The notes under the pieces: model-generated
Told to the model about the DNA's origin: nothing
What the model saw: the letters and a program-made list of their open reading frames with translations, nothing else
Database searches by the model: none
Made by a program: the position numbers and the translations under genes
Shown: positions 47,371 to 56,032 of the stretch, piece after piece
Layout of the letters: every line of letters begins with the position of its first letter
Position numbering within the stretch: the stretch's first letter is position 1
Source of the DNA: Brumimicrobium sp.
Lineage (GTDB): Bacteria > Bacteroidota > Bacteroidia > Flavobacteriales_D > Crocinitomicaceae
Assembly: GCA_023957385.1 (NCBI GenBank)
Contig: JAMLGZ010000001.1
Span: 1,784,923-1,848,922, forward strand
Reading direction: 5' to 3'
Length of the DNA: 64,000 nt

Positions 47371-47811
47371 ATGAAAAGAATTAATTTTTTACTAATTGTG
47401 TTTCTGATAGCAGGAGCAGCAGTATTCACTTCTTGCAAAAAAGAAACAAAAATCGAAAAAAACCTTTGGAAAAAAGGCGGAGAATGGAATGTTGAAAGCT
47501 TATATGCAAAGCAGATTAGCACAAATAGTGCTGATAATTTTGAAGAAACCATTTACAACTATGGTACTTTTACGTTTAAAGAAAACGGTAGTGGAAATTA
47601 TACCATAACTGTTGACGGAGATTTTGAAGCAGGTGCTTTCACCTATTCCAACACAGAAGACAAATTAACACTGATTATCGACAATCAAGCTCGTATTTTT
47701 GACATTGTTGACTGGGAGAAAAATAAAATGAAAATTTCCATCACCGAAAATTTCACATCAAGCGGAGAATCCATTACCTACACAGAGACAATGAATTTAA
47801 AGAAAAAATAA
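47371..47811 (+). CDS. Lipocalin-like lipoprotein
   Basis: The start MKRINFLLIVFLIAGAAVFT is chosen because it gives a normal lipoprotein signal ending TSC (Cys22); an ATG-initiated frame from 47269 would add a lysine-rich leader unlike an exported protein. GGAGTAAC lies 16-23 bases before it. The 146-residue product has a WNVESLYAKQI..Y strand, a YGTFTFKENGSGNYTITVDG hairpin and repeated strands, as in small Bacteroidota lipocalin-like proteins of unknown ligand. It ends the island. Confidence 0.7.
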   Translation: MKRINFLLIVFLIAGAAVFTSCKKETKIEKNLWKKGGEWNVESLYAKQISTNSADNFEETIYNYGTFTFKENGSGNYTITVDGDFEAGAFTYSNTEDKLTLIIDNQARIFDIVDWEKNKMKISITENFTSSGESITYTETMNLKKK

Positions 47812-47891
47812 TTCTGACTGTAAAAAGTTGTGTATAGCAGACCATGCCATTAATAGACATTGAAAGATTGAACGACAAGAATAAAGGCAGC

Positions 47892-48019
47892 CTATAACCG
47901 CACCTACACGCAAGCAGGGGTTTTGTGTTTCGTATGACAGGAAAGTGTTAAAATTGAAGTTTGGTTCTTCGTAGTAAATTCATTGCTAAAAATCCCTGCC
48001 AGCGTGTAGCTGCCAACCG
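47892..48019. repeat. Imperfect long inverted repeat at right end of island
   Basis: This lies in the 250-base gap between the lipocalin-like gene and pbpC. The left arm CTACACGC-AA-GCAGGG-G-TTTT (47904-47924) pairs with the right arm AAAA-T-CCCTGC-CA-GCGTGTAG (about 47989-48009): 18 pairs, with a two-base and a one-base mismatch, around a spacer of about 63 bases. The stretch has higher GC than its surroundings. The shape, two arms with unpaired bases around a variable spacer following a gene, recalls cassette recombination sites, but the box sequences do not match the attC consensus. Confidence 0.6.
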
Positions 48020-48061
48020 ATATGTTTGTAGATTTAAGTTCATAGAACAAAGATAAATAAC

Positions 48062-50443
48062 TCATTGTAAGATTTCAAATAGTATCTTTTTTTGATTTCC
48101 ATTAGAATCTAGCACACTTAGAACATGTTTTCCTGGGGTAGGAAAGTATTTGATAGTATGAGAGCCGGATGTTTCTCCTAAATATTCATTATCTACATGC
48201 CAAAAGAGAGTTTCATTAGCTCGTATAGAAGATGCTTCAAAAACGATAGGCTTCTTTTTTCCATCTAACCCAACTGTACCAATAATTTTATTGTTATACT
48301 TTGGATAAATAATAGAGAAATTTTCTTCTAAAGTTGAACTGCAGTCGGGATGAATAGGTGGGATTAATTTATATTCAGGATGGTTCTTTTTATAAAAATA
48401 AGCTTGTAAAGGAGGAAGTTCAAACCAGGATACAGTTTTCGTTCTCTTACCTTGTGTACAATTTTGATAATATCTATAATTCTCATCTAAATCAGTTAAA
48501 ATAGTTCGATGAAAATGACATGCATCTTCTCGTTCCACATTACGATGCGCCCAAACGCTATCAACTTTTACACAATCTAAGGTACTTCTATGTCCACTTT
48601 CTTTGCATATACCTATTTTTTCAAGCTCGTCATAAGGCATGTTAAACCATTTTTTTGATTTTTTTAAACGAGAGAAAATATCAAACATAATTGCCCCAGC
48701 TGTAGTAGTGCCTATAATAGAAGGTCTTCCTTCTCCTGTTGCATTACCTGCCCAAACAGCTACTACATAATCAGGGGTGCACCCTACAGCCCACGCATCT
48801 CTATTCCCATAACTTGTTCCTGTTTTCCATGCAATTCTATGTGAAGATGAAAACTTCTTCCAAGATGATTCCATATACGGTCTATTTACCTCAAGTAATA
48901 TTTCAAATACTTCATATATTGCACCTGCATCTATGCGAGATGAGGTTTTCATATCTTTTTCATCAATTTTTGATAATTGTGTTTGATATAATTGTATCGT
49001 ATTCCATGTGGTTGGATTATAAAGGTTAGTTTGATTGTAATAATTTAATGTTTTTACCATTCCTGCATATGCATTAGCAATGTCCCAAAGAGAAGATTCA
49101 GCTCCTCCTAATATTAAAGATAGGCCGTAATAATCAGCATTTTTGTTAATTTTATTCTGACCTAAAGCGTGTAATAATTGTAGGAATTTTTCAACACCAT
49201 ACTGTTTTAACAGATATACTGCAGGAACATTTAAGGATTGCGATAGTGCTTCTGCTACACTAATAGCTCCTTTATAACTTTTGTCATAGTTCTGCGGAGA
49301 GAATTGATCAAAATACATCGGGATATCTGGTATAAGTTGTTGGTTATGTATCATTCCTTCTTGCATCATTGCGCTATATAGAAAAGGTTTAAGAATGCTT
49401 CCTGTACTACGAGGCGCCTGAATAATATCTACATATTTTTGATGGTGATTAGTTTCGGCAGTATTGCCGATATATGTAATGACCTCATTAGACTTTACAT
49501 CGATGATTAATAAGGAAGCATTATGAATAAAATTCTGATTTAAATTCTTTTGATGTCTTTGCATTAGTTCTGAAAATTCGACCTGTCTTTGATAGAGGAG
49601 TGTTGTGTGGATTCGACTACCTTTTTTACCCTCTTGTATAGCCTTTTGAATTAAGTGAGGAGCAAAAGAAGGTAGTTTTTTAGGAGGACCAATAAGTGGT
49701 TCTTCCAAACTCAATTCATAAGTAACTTCATCTATTTTACCATAATTGAGTAGGGTTTTCAATACTTTATTTCTCTTTTGAAGTAGTATTTCTTGATTTT
49801 TTCCAGGACGTACCAGAGAAGGAGAATTTGGAAGAACTGCTAGGGTAGCCATTTGCGACCAAGATAAATCTTCTGGAGCCTGACCATAATACCTCCATGC
49901 TGCAGCTTCTATACCAACAATATTTCCTCCAAAAGGAGCATGAGAAGCGTAGATATTGAGTAATTCTTTTTTTGAATACTTGAATTCAAGGCGAAGTGCC
50001 CATATTGCTTCTATAAGTTTATTCCAGAAGTTTCGCTTACCACCACGAGATAGTCGTGCAATCTGCATGGTAATGGTACTTCCTCCACTAACGATTTTTT
50101 TGGCTGTATAATTTTCTTTAATTGCTCTTCCTATAGCTTTTACGCTGACTCCCCAATGAGTATAAAAATTGTGATCTTCAAATGCAATAATAGCATCTTT
50201 AAATTTTTGTGGAGTTTTCTCTACATCGGGAAAACGCCATTGACCATCATCGGCAATTTTAGCATTGAGTAATTTCCCTTCTTTACTTAGTAAAATGGTA
50301 CTATGAGGTGCTTTAAATAGGGTTGAAGGTAAACAAAATAAAAAATAGATAAAAAAAGTTAGGAATAACAATAAAAGAATCTTTCTTTTTCGAGATATTT
50401 TAAACTTTTTATAAAGATAATATATATTGTTTTTGAGTGACAA
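48062..50443 (-). CDS. pbpC: Penicillin-binding protein 1C
   Basis: This 793-residue bifunctional peptidoglycan synthase is anchored by one N-terminal membrane segment. The glycosyltransferase domain has EDHNFYTHWGVSVKAIGRA and GGSTITMQIARL. The transpeptidase domain has the active Ser in RSTGSILKPF, SQSLN and KTGTSYGNRDAW. The C-terminal BiPBP_C domain (HVDNEYLGETSGSHTIKYFP) is typical of PBP1C. In many bacteria it pairs with an alpha-2-macroglobulin gene, which is not present here. It lies 25 bases from the MFS gene. Confidence 0.93.
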   Translation of the reverse strand: MSLKNNIYYLYKKFKISRKRKILLLLFLTFFIYFLFCLPSTLFKAPHSTILLSKEGKLLNAKIADDGQWRFPDVEKTPQKFKDAIIAFEDHNFYTHWGVSVKAIGRAIKENYTAKKIVSGGSTITMQIARLSRGGKRNFWNKLIEAIWALRLEFKYSKKELLNIYASHAPFGGNIVGIEAAAWRYYGQAPEDLSWSQMATLAVLPNSPSLVRPGKNQEILLQKRNKVLKTLLNYGKIDEVTYELSLEEPLIGPPKKLPSFAPHLIQKAIQEGKKGSRIHTTLLYQRQVEFSELMQRHQKNLNQNFIHNASLLIIDVKSNEVITYIGNTAETNHHQKYVDIIQAPRSTGSILKPFLYSAMMQEGMIHNQQLIPDIPMYFDQFSPQNYDKSYKGAISVAEALSQSLNVPAVYLLKQYGVEKFLQLLHALGQNKINKNADYYGLSLILGGAESSLWDIANAYAGMVKTLNYYNQTNLYNPTTWNTIQLYQTQLSKIDEKDMKTSSRIDAGAIYEVFEILLEVNRPYMESSWKKFSSSHRIAWKTGTSYGNRDAWAVGCTPDYVVAVWAGNATGEGRPSIIGTTTAGAIMFDIFSRLKKSKKWFNMPYDELEKIGICKESGHRSTLDCVKVDSVWAHRNVEREDACHFHRTILTDLDENYRYYQNCTQGKRTKTVSWFELPPLQAYFYKKNHPEYKLIPPIHPDCSSTLEENFSIIYPKYNNKIIGTVGLDGKKKPIVFEASSIRANETLFWHVDNEYLGETSGSHTIKYFPTPGKHVLSVLDSNGNQKKILFEILQ

Positions 50444-50468
50444 AACAGTTTTATAAGTTTAATTATAC

Positions 50469-51677
50469 TTATTGAATTGGCATTTTTAATTGAGCTATAC
50501 GAAATCCTAAGATAACAAATATTAATATAAGCAGATTTATTAGCCACAATACAGTGTATGAAAAATAACTAATGATATGGGTAGCAACAAATGGCATAAC
50601 TACAAAAGCCAGCGCTATACTTAATCCTTGGAGGCCCATGTAGGAACCTCTATTTTTTTCTGTAGATCTTTTGGCAGCAACAGTTGACATATAGGGCAAA
50701 ACCAAAATTTCAGATATACTTAGCATAGCCATTGATATAAAGCAAGAAATGAGGGAAGTATCCCATAAAAACCAAGCAAAGGAAATAAAAAGAGCAATAG
50801 TTCCAAATATTAGATTAATATAAACATTGAATTTTTTATCCGTCCAGTGAATAATGGGCATTTCTGTAATAAAAACAACAATTCCATTCGAAGCTAGTAT
50901 CATTCCAATAATTGCTTGGTTAAATTCCAGATGTTCATAGAACATAGGAAGAATGATTAGAAGTTGAAAAAATACACATGCGTATAGAAAACAGAAGAAA
51001 CTAAACACTATATACCATTTATCTTTGTATGGAGATCCTTCATTCTCGATGCCAATTAGCTCTTCTTGTTTGAAAATGCTTACATTTCTTGCTTTCCGTT
51101 TGAAAAAATACCAGAAAAATACAAATGCTGCTATTAAGCTAGTTAGAGAGTTTCCATAAAACAACCATGTATAGGAGATAGTAGCAAGAAATCCTCCTAA
51201 AGCAGGACCAAATGAAAATCCCAAATTGATAGCCATTCTGTTTAAAGAAAAAGAACGGGTAAGGTTTCCTTTTTTTGCATAAGCTACAATGGCAGCAGAG
51301 TTTGCAGGGCGGAAACATTCATTTACAAAGCTTAGAATAGTTACTGTTACAGCTACTCCAGAGATACTTGTTAAGGAAGATAGTAAAATAAAAATGGGAG
51401 CAGTGAGAAGTAAGCTAAAAAACTGCATATAGAAAGAACCAATTTTATCCGTAAGCCAACCTCCTACAACAGAACCTAATAAACCGCCAATACCAAAACA
51501 ACTCATGATAATTCCAGCTTGATCTGTTGAAAAATGTAATACAGTAATTAAATATACAGTAAGAAATGGAATAACCATTCCGCCCATTCTATTTAGCAAC
51601 ATTACTAAGGATAACATCCAAGATTCAGATGAGAGTCCTTCAAAAGATGCTTTATATGTAGAAATGATTTGTTTCAT
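50469..51677 (-). CDS. MFS transporter
   Basis: This 402-residue membrane protein has about twelve segments and the major facilitator motifs GGLLGSVVGGWLTDKIGSF (loop 2-3) and NLGFSFGPALGGFLATISY (motif C of drug exporters). MKQIISTYKASF (51677) is preferred over an ATG eleven codons upstream, giving a short cytosolic lead before the first membrane segment. The substrate is unknown; it is probably a drug/H+ exporter-like carrier. The gene is upstream of pbpC in the same direction. Confidence 0.85.
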   Translation of the reverse strand: MKQIISTYKASFEGLSSESWMLSLVMLLNRMGGMVIPFLTVYLITVLHFSTDQAGIIMSCFGIGGLLGSVVGGWLTDKIGSFYMQFFSLLLTAPIFILLSSLTSISGVAVTVTILSFVNECFRPANSAAIVAYAKKGNLTRSFSLNRMAINLGFSFGPALGGFLATISYTWLFYGNSLTSLIAAFVFFWYFFKRKARNVSIFKQEELIGIENEGSPYKDKWYIVFSFFCFLYACVFFQLLIILPMFYEHLEFNQAIIGMILASNGIVVFITEMPIIHWTDKKFNVYINLIFGTIALFISFAWFLWDTSLISCFISMAMLSISEILVLPYMSTVAAKRSTEKNRGSYMGLQGLSIALAFVVMPFVATHIISYFSYTVLWLINLLILIFVILGFRIAQLKMPIQ

Positions 51678-51826
51678 AAAAAAAACACAAATATACGTAC
51701 TCTGTAGCATGGATACTATAGAGATTCTAATTAAATAAATCAGAAGTTGTTATTAAGTGTTATATACAAAAATCGTCAGGTTATTAACAATGTTTTGTTA
51801 TAAATTTATTCATTCATAATTAACTA

Positions 51827-51842
51827 ATAATCAATTGATTAT
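51827..51842. promoter_or_regulatory. 16 bp palindrome in the MFS-lipoprotein gap
   Basis: The perfect palindrome ATAATCAATTGATTAT lies in the 283-base divergent gap between the MFS and lipoprotein genes. It may be an operator; no regulator can be assigned. The rest of the gap is AT-rich, with the promoter at 51928-51935. Confidence 0.3.
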
Positions 51843-51927
51843 CTTGTTGTTTTTATAAATATATTCAATTAGGAAAAATAGAGGAGAATTTTAACAAATA
51901 AGATAATAATGGTAAGGTGTAATACTA

Positions 51928-51935
51928 TATTTTTG
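51928..51935 (+). promoter_or_regulatory. -7 element of the lipoprotein/barrel operon
   Basis: TATTTTTG matches TAnnTTTG, 25 bases before the ATG at 51961. Confidence 0.5.
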
Positions 51936-51960
51936 CAGAAATCAATTAATTTAATTTATT

Positions 51961-52467
51961 ATGAAAAAAACAATTTTGAGTTTCGTAGTAGTTGGCTTAG
52001 CTATAGCAATTGCTACAGGATGTAAGAAAAAAGAAGGAGATGCTCCTGTATTAACTGGAGAGGCTACAGTTGAGGGGTACATTAAAGCAAATCTAAATTA
52101 TCGTAATGATACCTTACCTGATGGTACTCCACAAATCATTCGTGAAGGTATTCCAACTAATGTGGTAATCACTTTTGCGATTGATTCTTATGATTTGGAG
52201 AAAAACCCTGACCCTTCATTTAATTATGAATGGATTAACAAAACAGTTACTGTAAATGCAGACGGTTTCTATTCTATTAAATTACCAACACCTGCATCTA
52301 CATACCCAATTCAGGCTATGGTTAAAATTAGTGATTTTGATTATCAACCAATCATAACATCATCTCAAGATACTGATTCTTTGGCTGAGAGACAAGTTTA
52401 TACTTTCCCTGATCAACCAATTACCATCATAAATGGAGTTAAAACTATTTTTGATTATAATTATTAA
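51961..52467 (+). CDS. Hypothetical lipoprotein
   Basis: This 168-residue protein has a clear lipoprotein signal (MKKTILSFVVVGLAIAIATG, then Cys21, KKKEGD). The body looks like a single immunoglobulin-like or carboxypeptidase-regulatory-like beta domain (GEATVEGYIKANLNYRNDTL; VTVNADGFYSIKLPTP; IQAMVKISDF), seen in many Bacteroidota surface lipoproteins. It is followed 20 bases later by an outer-membrane barrel gene; the two probably form one transcript ended by the terminator at 53381. Confidence 0.75.
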   Translation: MKKTILSFVVVGLAIAIATGCKKKEGDAPVLTGEATVEGYIKANLNYRNDTLPDGTPQIIREGIPTNVVITFAIDSYDLEKNPDPSFNYEWINKTVTVNADGFYSIKLPTPASTYPIQAMVKISDFDYQPIITSSQDTDSLAERQVYTFPDQPITIINGVKTIFDYNY

Positions 52468-52487
52468 TAATTAAAGAATAAAATATT

Positions 52488-53360
52488 ATGAAAAAAATAG
52501 GATTAATAATACTAACTCTTCCTTTTATGCTGGCTAGCGTTTTTGGACAAGATGAGCAATTCTTGGACAAAAAGGGGAGAGTAGTTTTGCCTGAATCAGG
52601 TGATTGGGCATTAGGATTCAATGCCGTTCCAATATTTACTTTTATTGGAAACACATTCAATGGAAGTACGAGTAACAACCACATGGGTAATGATAAATTT
52701 GCTGGATTTACTGAAAATACTATATTAGGAAAGTATTTTTTAAGTGATAAAAAAGCAATTCGAGTTAATTTCCGTTTTGGTGTTCATAATAAGAACGTTA
52801 CTAATGACATCGTTAATGATTTCTTGAACAACCCAGATTCATTAGTGCTCGATAGAGCAAAGTTCAAAACTTCAAATTTTAATTTAGGTTTAGGACACGA
52901 ATGGAGATTAGGTAAAGGTCGTTTACAAGGAGTTGTTGGGGGAGAGGTATTCTTCCAATATACTTCCTCAGTAAAATCCCAATTTGAATATGGAAATGCT
53001 TTTGCTGCTGGAAATGTAACTCCATTAACAACTCTATGGGACCCAAGTGGATTTGCTATTACAGCGAATAGTGTAGGTGAGCGTATTCTTTCTTCCAAAG
53101 GAGGAGGGAAATGTGGATTTGGCGCTAGATTATTTGCAGGAGTTGAGTATTTTGTTGCTCCTAAAATCTCTTTAGGTGCTGAATTTGGATGGTATTTAGG
53201 CTATTCTCAACAAAGCAAATCTACAGTTACTTATGAAAGATGGAGTACTTTAGACAATGCTAGTTATGAGGTAACTAGAGAAAAATCAGGAAATAAATAT
53301 TTCGATGCTGATACTGATAACTTTGGTGGAGGTATTTATTTGATTTTCCATTTCCAATAG
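52488..53360 (+). CDS. Outer-membrane beta-barrel protein
   Basis: This 290-residue protein has a signal peptide (MKKIGLIILTLPFMLASVFG). Strands alternate hydrophobic and polar residues through AIRVNFRFGVHNKN, SNFNLGLGHEWRLGKGRL, GFGARLFAGVEYFVAPKISLG and GGGIYLIFHFQ, ending in an aromatic-x-aromatic-Gln, close to the barrel C-terminal signal. It is probably a small porin-like or structural barrel; the function is unknown. It is second in the operon with the lipoprotein. Confidence 0.8.
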   Translation: MKKIGLIILTLPFMLASVFGQDEQFLDKKGRVVLPESGDWALGFNAVPIFTFIGNTFNGSTSNNHMGNDKFAGFTENTILGKYFLSDKKAIRVNFRFGVHNKNVTNDIVNDFLNNPDSLVLDRAKFKTSNFNLGLGHEWRLGKGRLQGVVGGEVFFQYTSSVKSQFEYGNAFAAGNVTPLTTLWDPSGFAITANSVGERILSSKGGGKCGFGARLFAGVEYFVAPKISLGAEFGWYLGYSQQSKSTVTYERWSTLDNASYEVTREKSGNKYFDADTDNFGGGIYLIFHFQ

Positions 53361-53380
53361 GAATAAATTTAATTTTAATC

Positions 53381-53412
53381 AAAAACCACATCGATTCGGT
53401 GTGGTTTTTTTT
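53381..53412 (+). terminator. Rho-independent terminator after the barrel gene
   Basis: The stem ACCACATC-GATTC-GGTGTGGT (with one G-T pair) is followed by eight T residues, about 20 bases after the barrel stop codon. Confidence 0.8.
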
Positions 53413-53443
53413 ATATTTAACCATTGAATTATTGAATAGCATC

Positions 53444-54067
53444 ATGGGGAACAATCAAAAGAAGATATGTATTGTGGGGGCTGGTGGGTTTGGAAGAGAA
53501 GTATATAGTAGTTTTAAAGAGATATATAATCGTGAATTCACCTTTATGGATGATAACCCCGATTTATTAGGGAAAACTATCATGGGAGTACCTGTGATTT
53601 CCTTTTCTGAATTTGATGTAAAATTGTATGATGTTGTTATAGCTGTAGGTAATCCTAAGACTAGAGAAGCCATAACAGAGAAACTTCCTTCAAACACAAA
53701 TTATATAACACTTATTCATTCTACGGCTATTATAATGAATGATAGTGAAATAGGAGAGGGAAGTATTATCACTGCCGGTTGTATTGTTACATGTAATGTT
53801 AAAATTGGTAAGCACAGTCACTTAAATCTTCATTCATCAGTAGGGCATGATTGCAGGATAGGTGAGTTTTTTACAACTGCTCCTGGAGCAAGAATCAGTG
53901 GAGAATGTGTTATAGGGAATAATGTCTATTTTGGAACAAATGCATGTGTTCGACAAGGTGTGACTATTACGGATGAAACGACCGTTGGAATGGGAGGCAT
54001 TGTTGTAAAAAACATTGAAAAACAGGGGATATATATTGGTAACCCATTGAAAAGACTAGAAAAATAA
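53444..54067 (+). CDS. Sugar O-acyltransferase, NeuD/PglD type
   Basis: This 207-residue protein has an N-terminal PglD-like domain (KKICIVGAGGFGREVYSSF) and a left-handed beta-helix of hexapeptide repeats (IGEGSIITAGCIVTCNVKIG; LHSSVGHDCRIGEF with the catalytic His; VTITDETTVGMGGIVVKNI). MGNNQKKICIV (53444) is chosen because an ATG-like start 15 codons earlier lies inside the upstream terminator T-run. It acetylates an amino group or hydroxyl of a nucleotide sugar. It is convergent with prfC. Confidence 0.88.
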   Translation: MGNNQKKICIVGAGGFGREVYSSFKEIYNREFTFMDDNPDLLGKTIMGVPVISFSEFDVKLYDVVIAVGNPKTREAITEKLPSNTNYITLIHSTAIIMNDSEIGEGSIITAGCIVTCNVKIGKHSHLNLHSSVGHDCRIGEFFTTAPGARISGECVIGNNVYFGTNACVRQGVTITDETTVGMGGIVVKNIEKQGIYIGNPLKRLEK

Positions 54068-54073
54068 TTCCTT

Positions 54074-55669
54074 TTAATCTTTCTTTACTTTAAATTCAGA
54101 AGTCTTATGAAATGTGATATCTGGATAATCTTTTTCCGCCATTTGCAATAAAAAAGAGGTTTCTGCTAGAAATACCAAATTACCTTCTTTGTCTTTTGCA
54201 ATATTCCCCGTTTTAGCTTTCATAAAAGTTTCAATTGCTTGAGGTTTATCTGAAGTTATCCAGCATGCCTTGTGGTAATTGATTGGCATGAAAGAGCATT
54301 TAGCACCATATTCATGAATAAGTCGGTATAGTAATACGTCAAACTGCAATTGTCCCACAGTTCCTACAATCTTCCTGCTTCCAGGTTCTTGAAAGAATAA
54401 TTGAGCTACACCTTCGTCTATTAATTGACGGATTCCTTTGTCTAATTGCTTTGATTTCATAGGATCATCATTCCTTAATTCTTGGAAAAATTCTGGAGAG
54501 AAAGAAGGAATACCTATATAATTAAAATCTTTTCCTTCGGTTAAGGTATCACCAATTTTAAAATTACCCGTGTCGTATAATCCAATAACATCGCCCGGAT
54601 AAGCTTCTTCAACCACACTTTTGTCTTGAGCCATAAAAGAAGTCGGGTTAGAAAACCTCATCTTTTTATCGTGACGTACATGTTTGTAAAATGTATTTCT
54701 TTCAAATTTTCCAGAAACAATACGTAAAAATGCTATTCTATCTCTGTGATTTGGGTCTAAGTTTGCATGAATTTTAAAAACAAATCCTGAAAAATTAGGA
54801 TCACTTGGTTCAATAAATCCTTTATCAGTCTCTCTTTTCTGTGGAAATGGAGAGATTTCTGTAAATGTATCCAGTAATTCCTTTACTCCAAAATTATTCA
54901 CAGCACTTCCAAAAAAAACGGGTGCAATTTCACCACTTAAATAATCAGTTCTTTGAAATGGATCGTAAACACCATCCACTAAATCTACATCTTCTCGCAA
55001 CTGATCGGCAAACTTTTCTCCTATAATATTATTTAATGAAAGGTCATTTAGATCTTTGAATTGAACAACATCTTCACTGATTTTAGTTTTACTAGCTTGA
55101 AAAAGATTTAATTCTTTTTTATACATATTATAAACCCCTTTGAATTCATCTCCCATACCGATAGGCCAGGTGAGGGGTCTCACTTTAATATCTAGTTTGG
55201 ATTCAATTTCATCTAATAATTCAAACGCGTCCTTACCGTAACGATCCATTTTATTGATGTAAACAATTACGGGTGTATCACGCATTCGACAAACTTCCAT
55301 AAGTTTTTCTGTTTGACTTTCAACACCATTCGCACTATCTATAACTAGAATAACGCTATCAACTGCTGTAAGTGTTCTATAAGTATCTTCTGCAAAGTCT
55401 TTATGTCCAGGGGTATCTAGGATATTGATATGTAATCCATTGTAATCAAAAGCCATTACAGATGTTGCTACAGAAATTCCACGTTGTTTTTCAATTTCCA
55501 TGAAATCTGATGTGGCTGTTTTTTTAATTTTATTGCTTTTAACAGCTCCTGCGGATTGAATAGCACCACCAAATAGTAATAATTTCTCTGTTAGTGTGGT
55601 TTTACCTGCATCGGGGTGAGCAATAATCCCAAACGTTCTTCTTCTCTCAATTTCTTGTTGGACTGTCAT
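54074..55669 (-). CDS. prfC: Peptide chain release factor 3
   Basis: RF3 is a GTPase that removes RF1/RF2 from the ribosome after peptide release. The 531-residue protein has G1 [15 protein letters not shown]3 DTPGHKDF, G4 NKMDR and the RF3-type domain II and III order ending EFKVKK. The length matches E. coli PrfC. A TATCTTTG promoter element lies 29 bases before the ATG, and MITE copy B begins 55 bases upstream. Confidence 0.95.
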   Translation of the reverse strand: MTVQQEIERRRTFGIIAHPDAGKTTLTEKLLLFGGAIQSAGAVKSNKIKKTATSDFMEIEKQRGISVATSVMAFDYNGLHINILDTPGHKDFAEDTYRTLTAVDSVILVIDSANGVESQTEKLMEVCRMRDTPVIVYINKMDRYGKDAFELLDEIESKLDIKVRPLTWPIGMGDEFKGVYNMYKKELNLFQASKTKISEDVVQFKDLNDLSLNNIIGEKFADQLREDVDLVDGVYDPFQRTDYLSGEIAPVFFGSAVNNFGVKELLDTFTEISPFPQKRETDKGFIEPSDPNFSGFVFKIHANLDPNHRDRIAFLRIVSGKFERNTFYKHVRHDKKMRFSNPTSFMAQDKSVVEEAYPGDVIGLYDTGNFKIGDTLTEGKDFNYIGIPSFSPEFFQELRNDDPMKSKQLDKGIRQLIDEGVAQLFFQEPGSRKIVGTVGQLQFDVLLYRLIHEYGAKCSFMPINYHKACWITSDKPQAIETFMKAKTGNIAKDKEGNLVFLAETSFLLQMAEKDYPDITFHKTSEFKVKKD

Positions 55670-55697
55670 ATCAATTTCCTTCTTCTAAAAATGACGA

Positions 55698-55705
55698 CAA
55701 AGATA
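55698..55705 (-). promoter_or_regulatory. prfC -7 element
   Basis: The minus strand reads TATCTTTG (TAnnTTTG). The position where a -33 element would lie, about 20 bases upstream, coincides with the edge of MITE copy B at 55725. Confidence 0.55.
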
Positions 55706-55724
55706 ATGAGTTTTTGTAGAGTTA

Positions 55725-55990
55725 ACCCGTTGTGCATTTACAAAAATTAATTAAATCAATAATCTCTACTATATATGAATTATGCTTAATCTGAAAGGAT
55801 GTAAGAAAATAGGAATTATTTATAAAAAAGACCCCGAGCAACCAAGGTTCTCGGGGTGACAATTGTTAGGGACTACTATCGGTCGGCTTTGCCGACCGCC
55901 CTGTCCTATCTATATATTGTCACCCCGACGGACGAAGGAGTGTCGGGGCCTAAGATTTTATCCTGCATTTTAGCTAAATGCACAACGGGT
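55725..55990. repeat. MITE-like element, copy B (266 bp, intact ends)
   Basis: The ends ACCCGTTGTGCATTTA and TAAATGCACAACGGGT are perfect 16 bp inverted repeats. TGTAGAGTTA occurs immediately outside both ends (55715-55724 and 55991-56000), a perfect 10 bp target duplication. Inside are three hairpins: ACCCCGAG/CTCGGGGT (55831-55857), CGGTCGGC-TTT-GCCGACCG (55880-55898) and CCCCGAC/GTCGGGG (55923-55948). There is no open reading frame. It is homologous along its length to copy A at 15468-15735. Confidence 0.93.
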
Positions 55991-56032
55991 TGTAGAGTTA
56001 ATAAATAGTTCTGTTTAGATATTGAATTTTTA

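Noticed and set aside
43119..47811. Calling the island a prophage or contractile injection system
   Set aside because: No sheath, baseplate, capsid, portal, terminase or integrase is present; only four genes without matching motifs.
47892..48019. Reading the inverted repeat as a transcription terminator
   Set aside because: The arms are separated by about 63 bases and neither side has a T-run after the stem.
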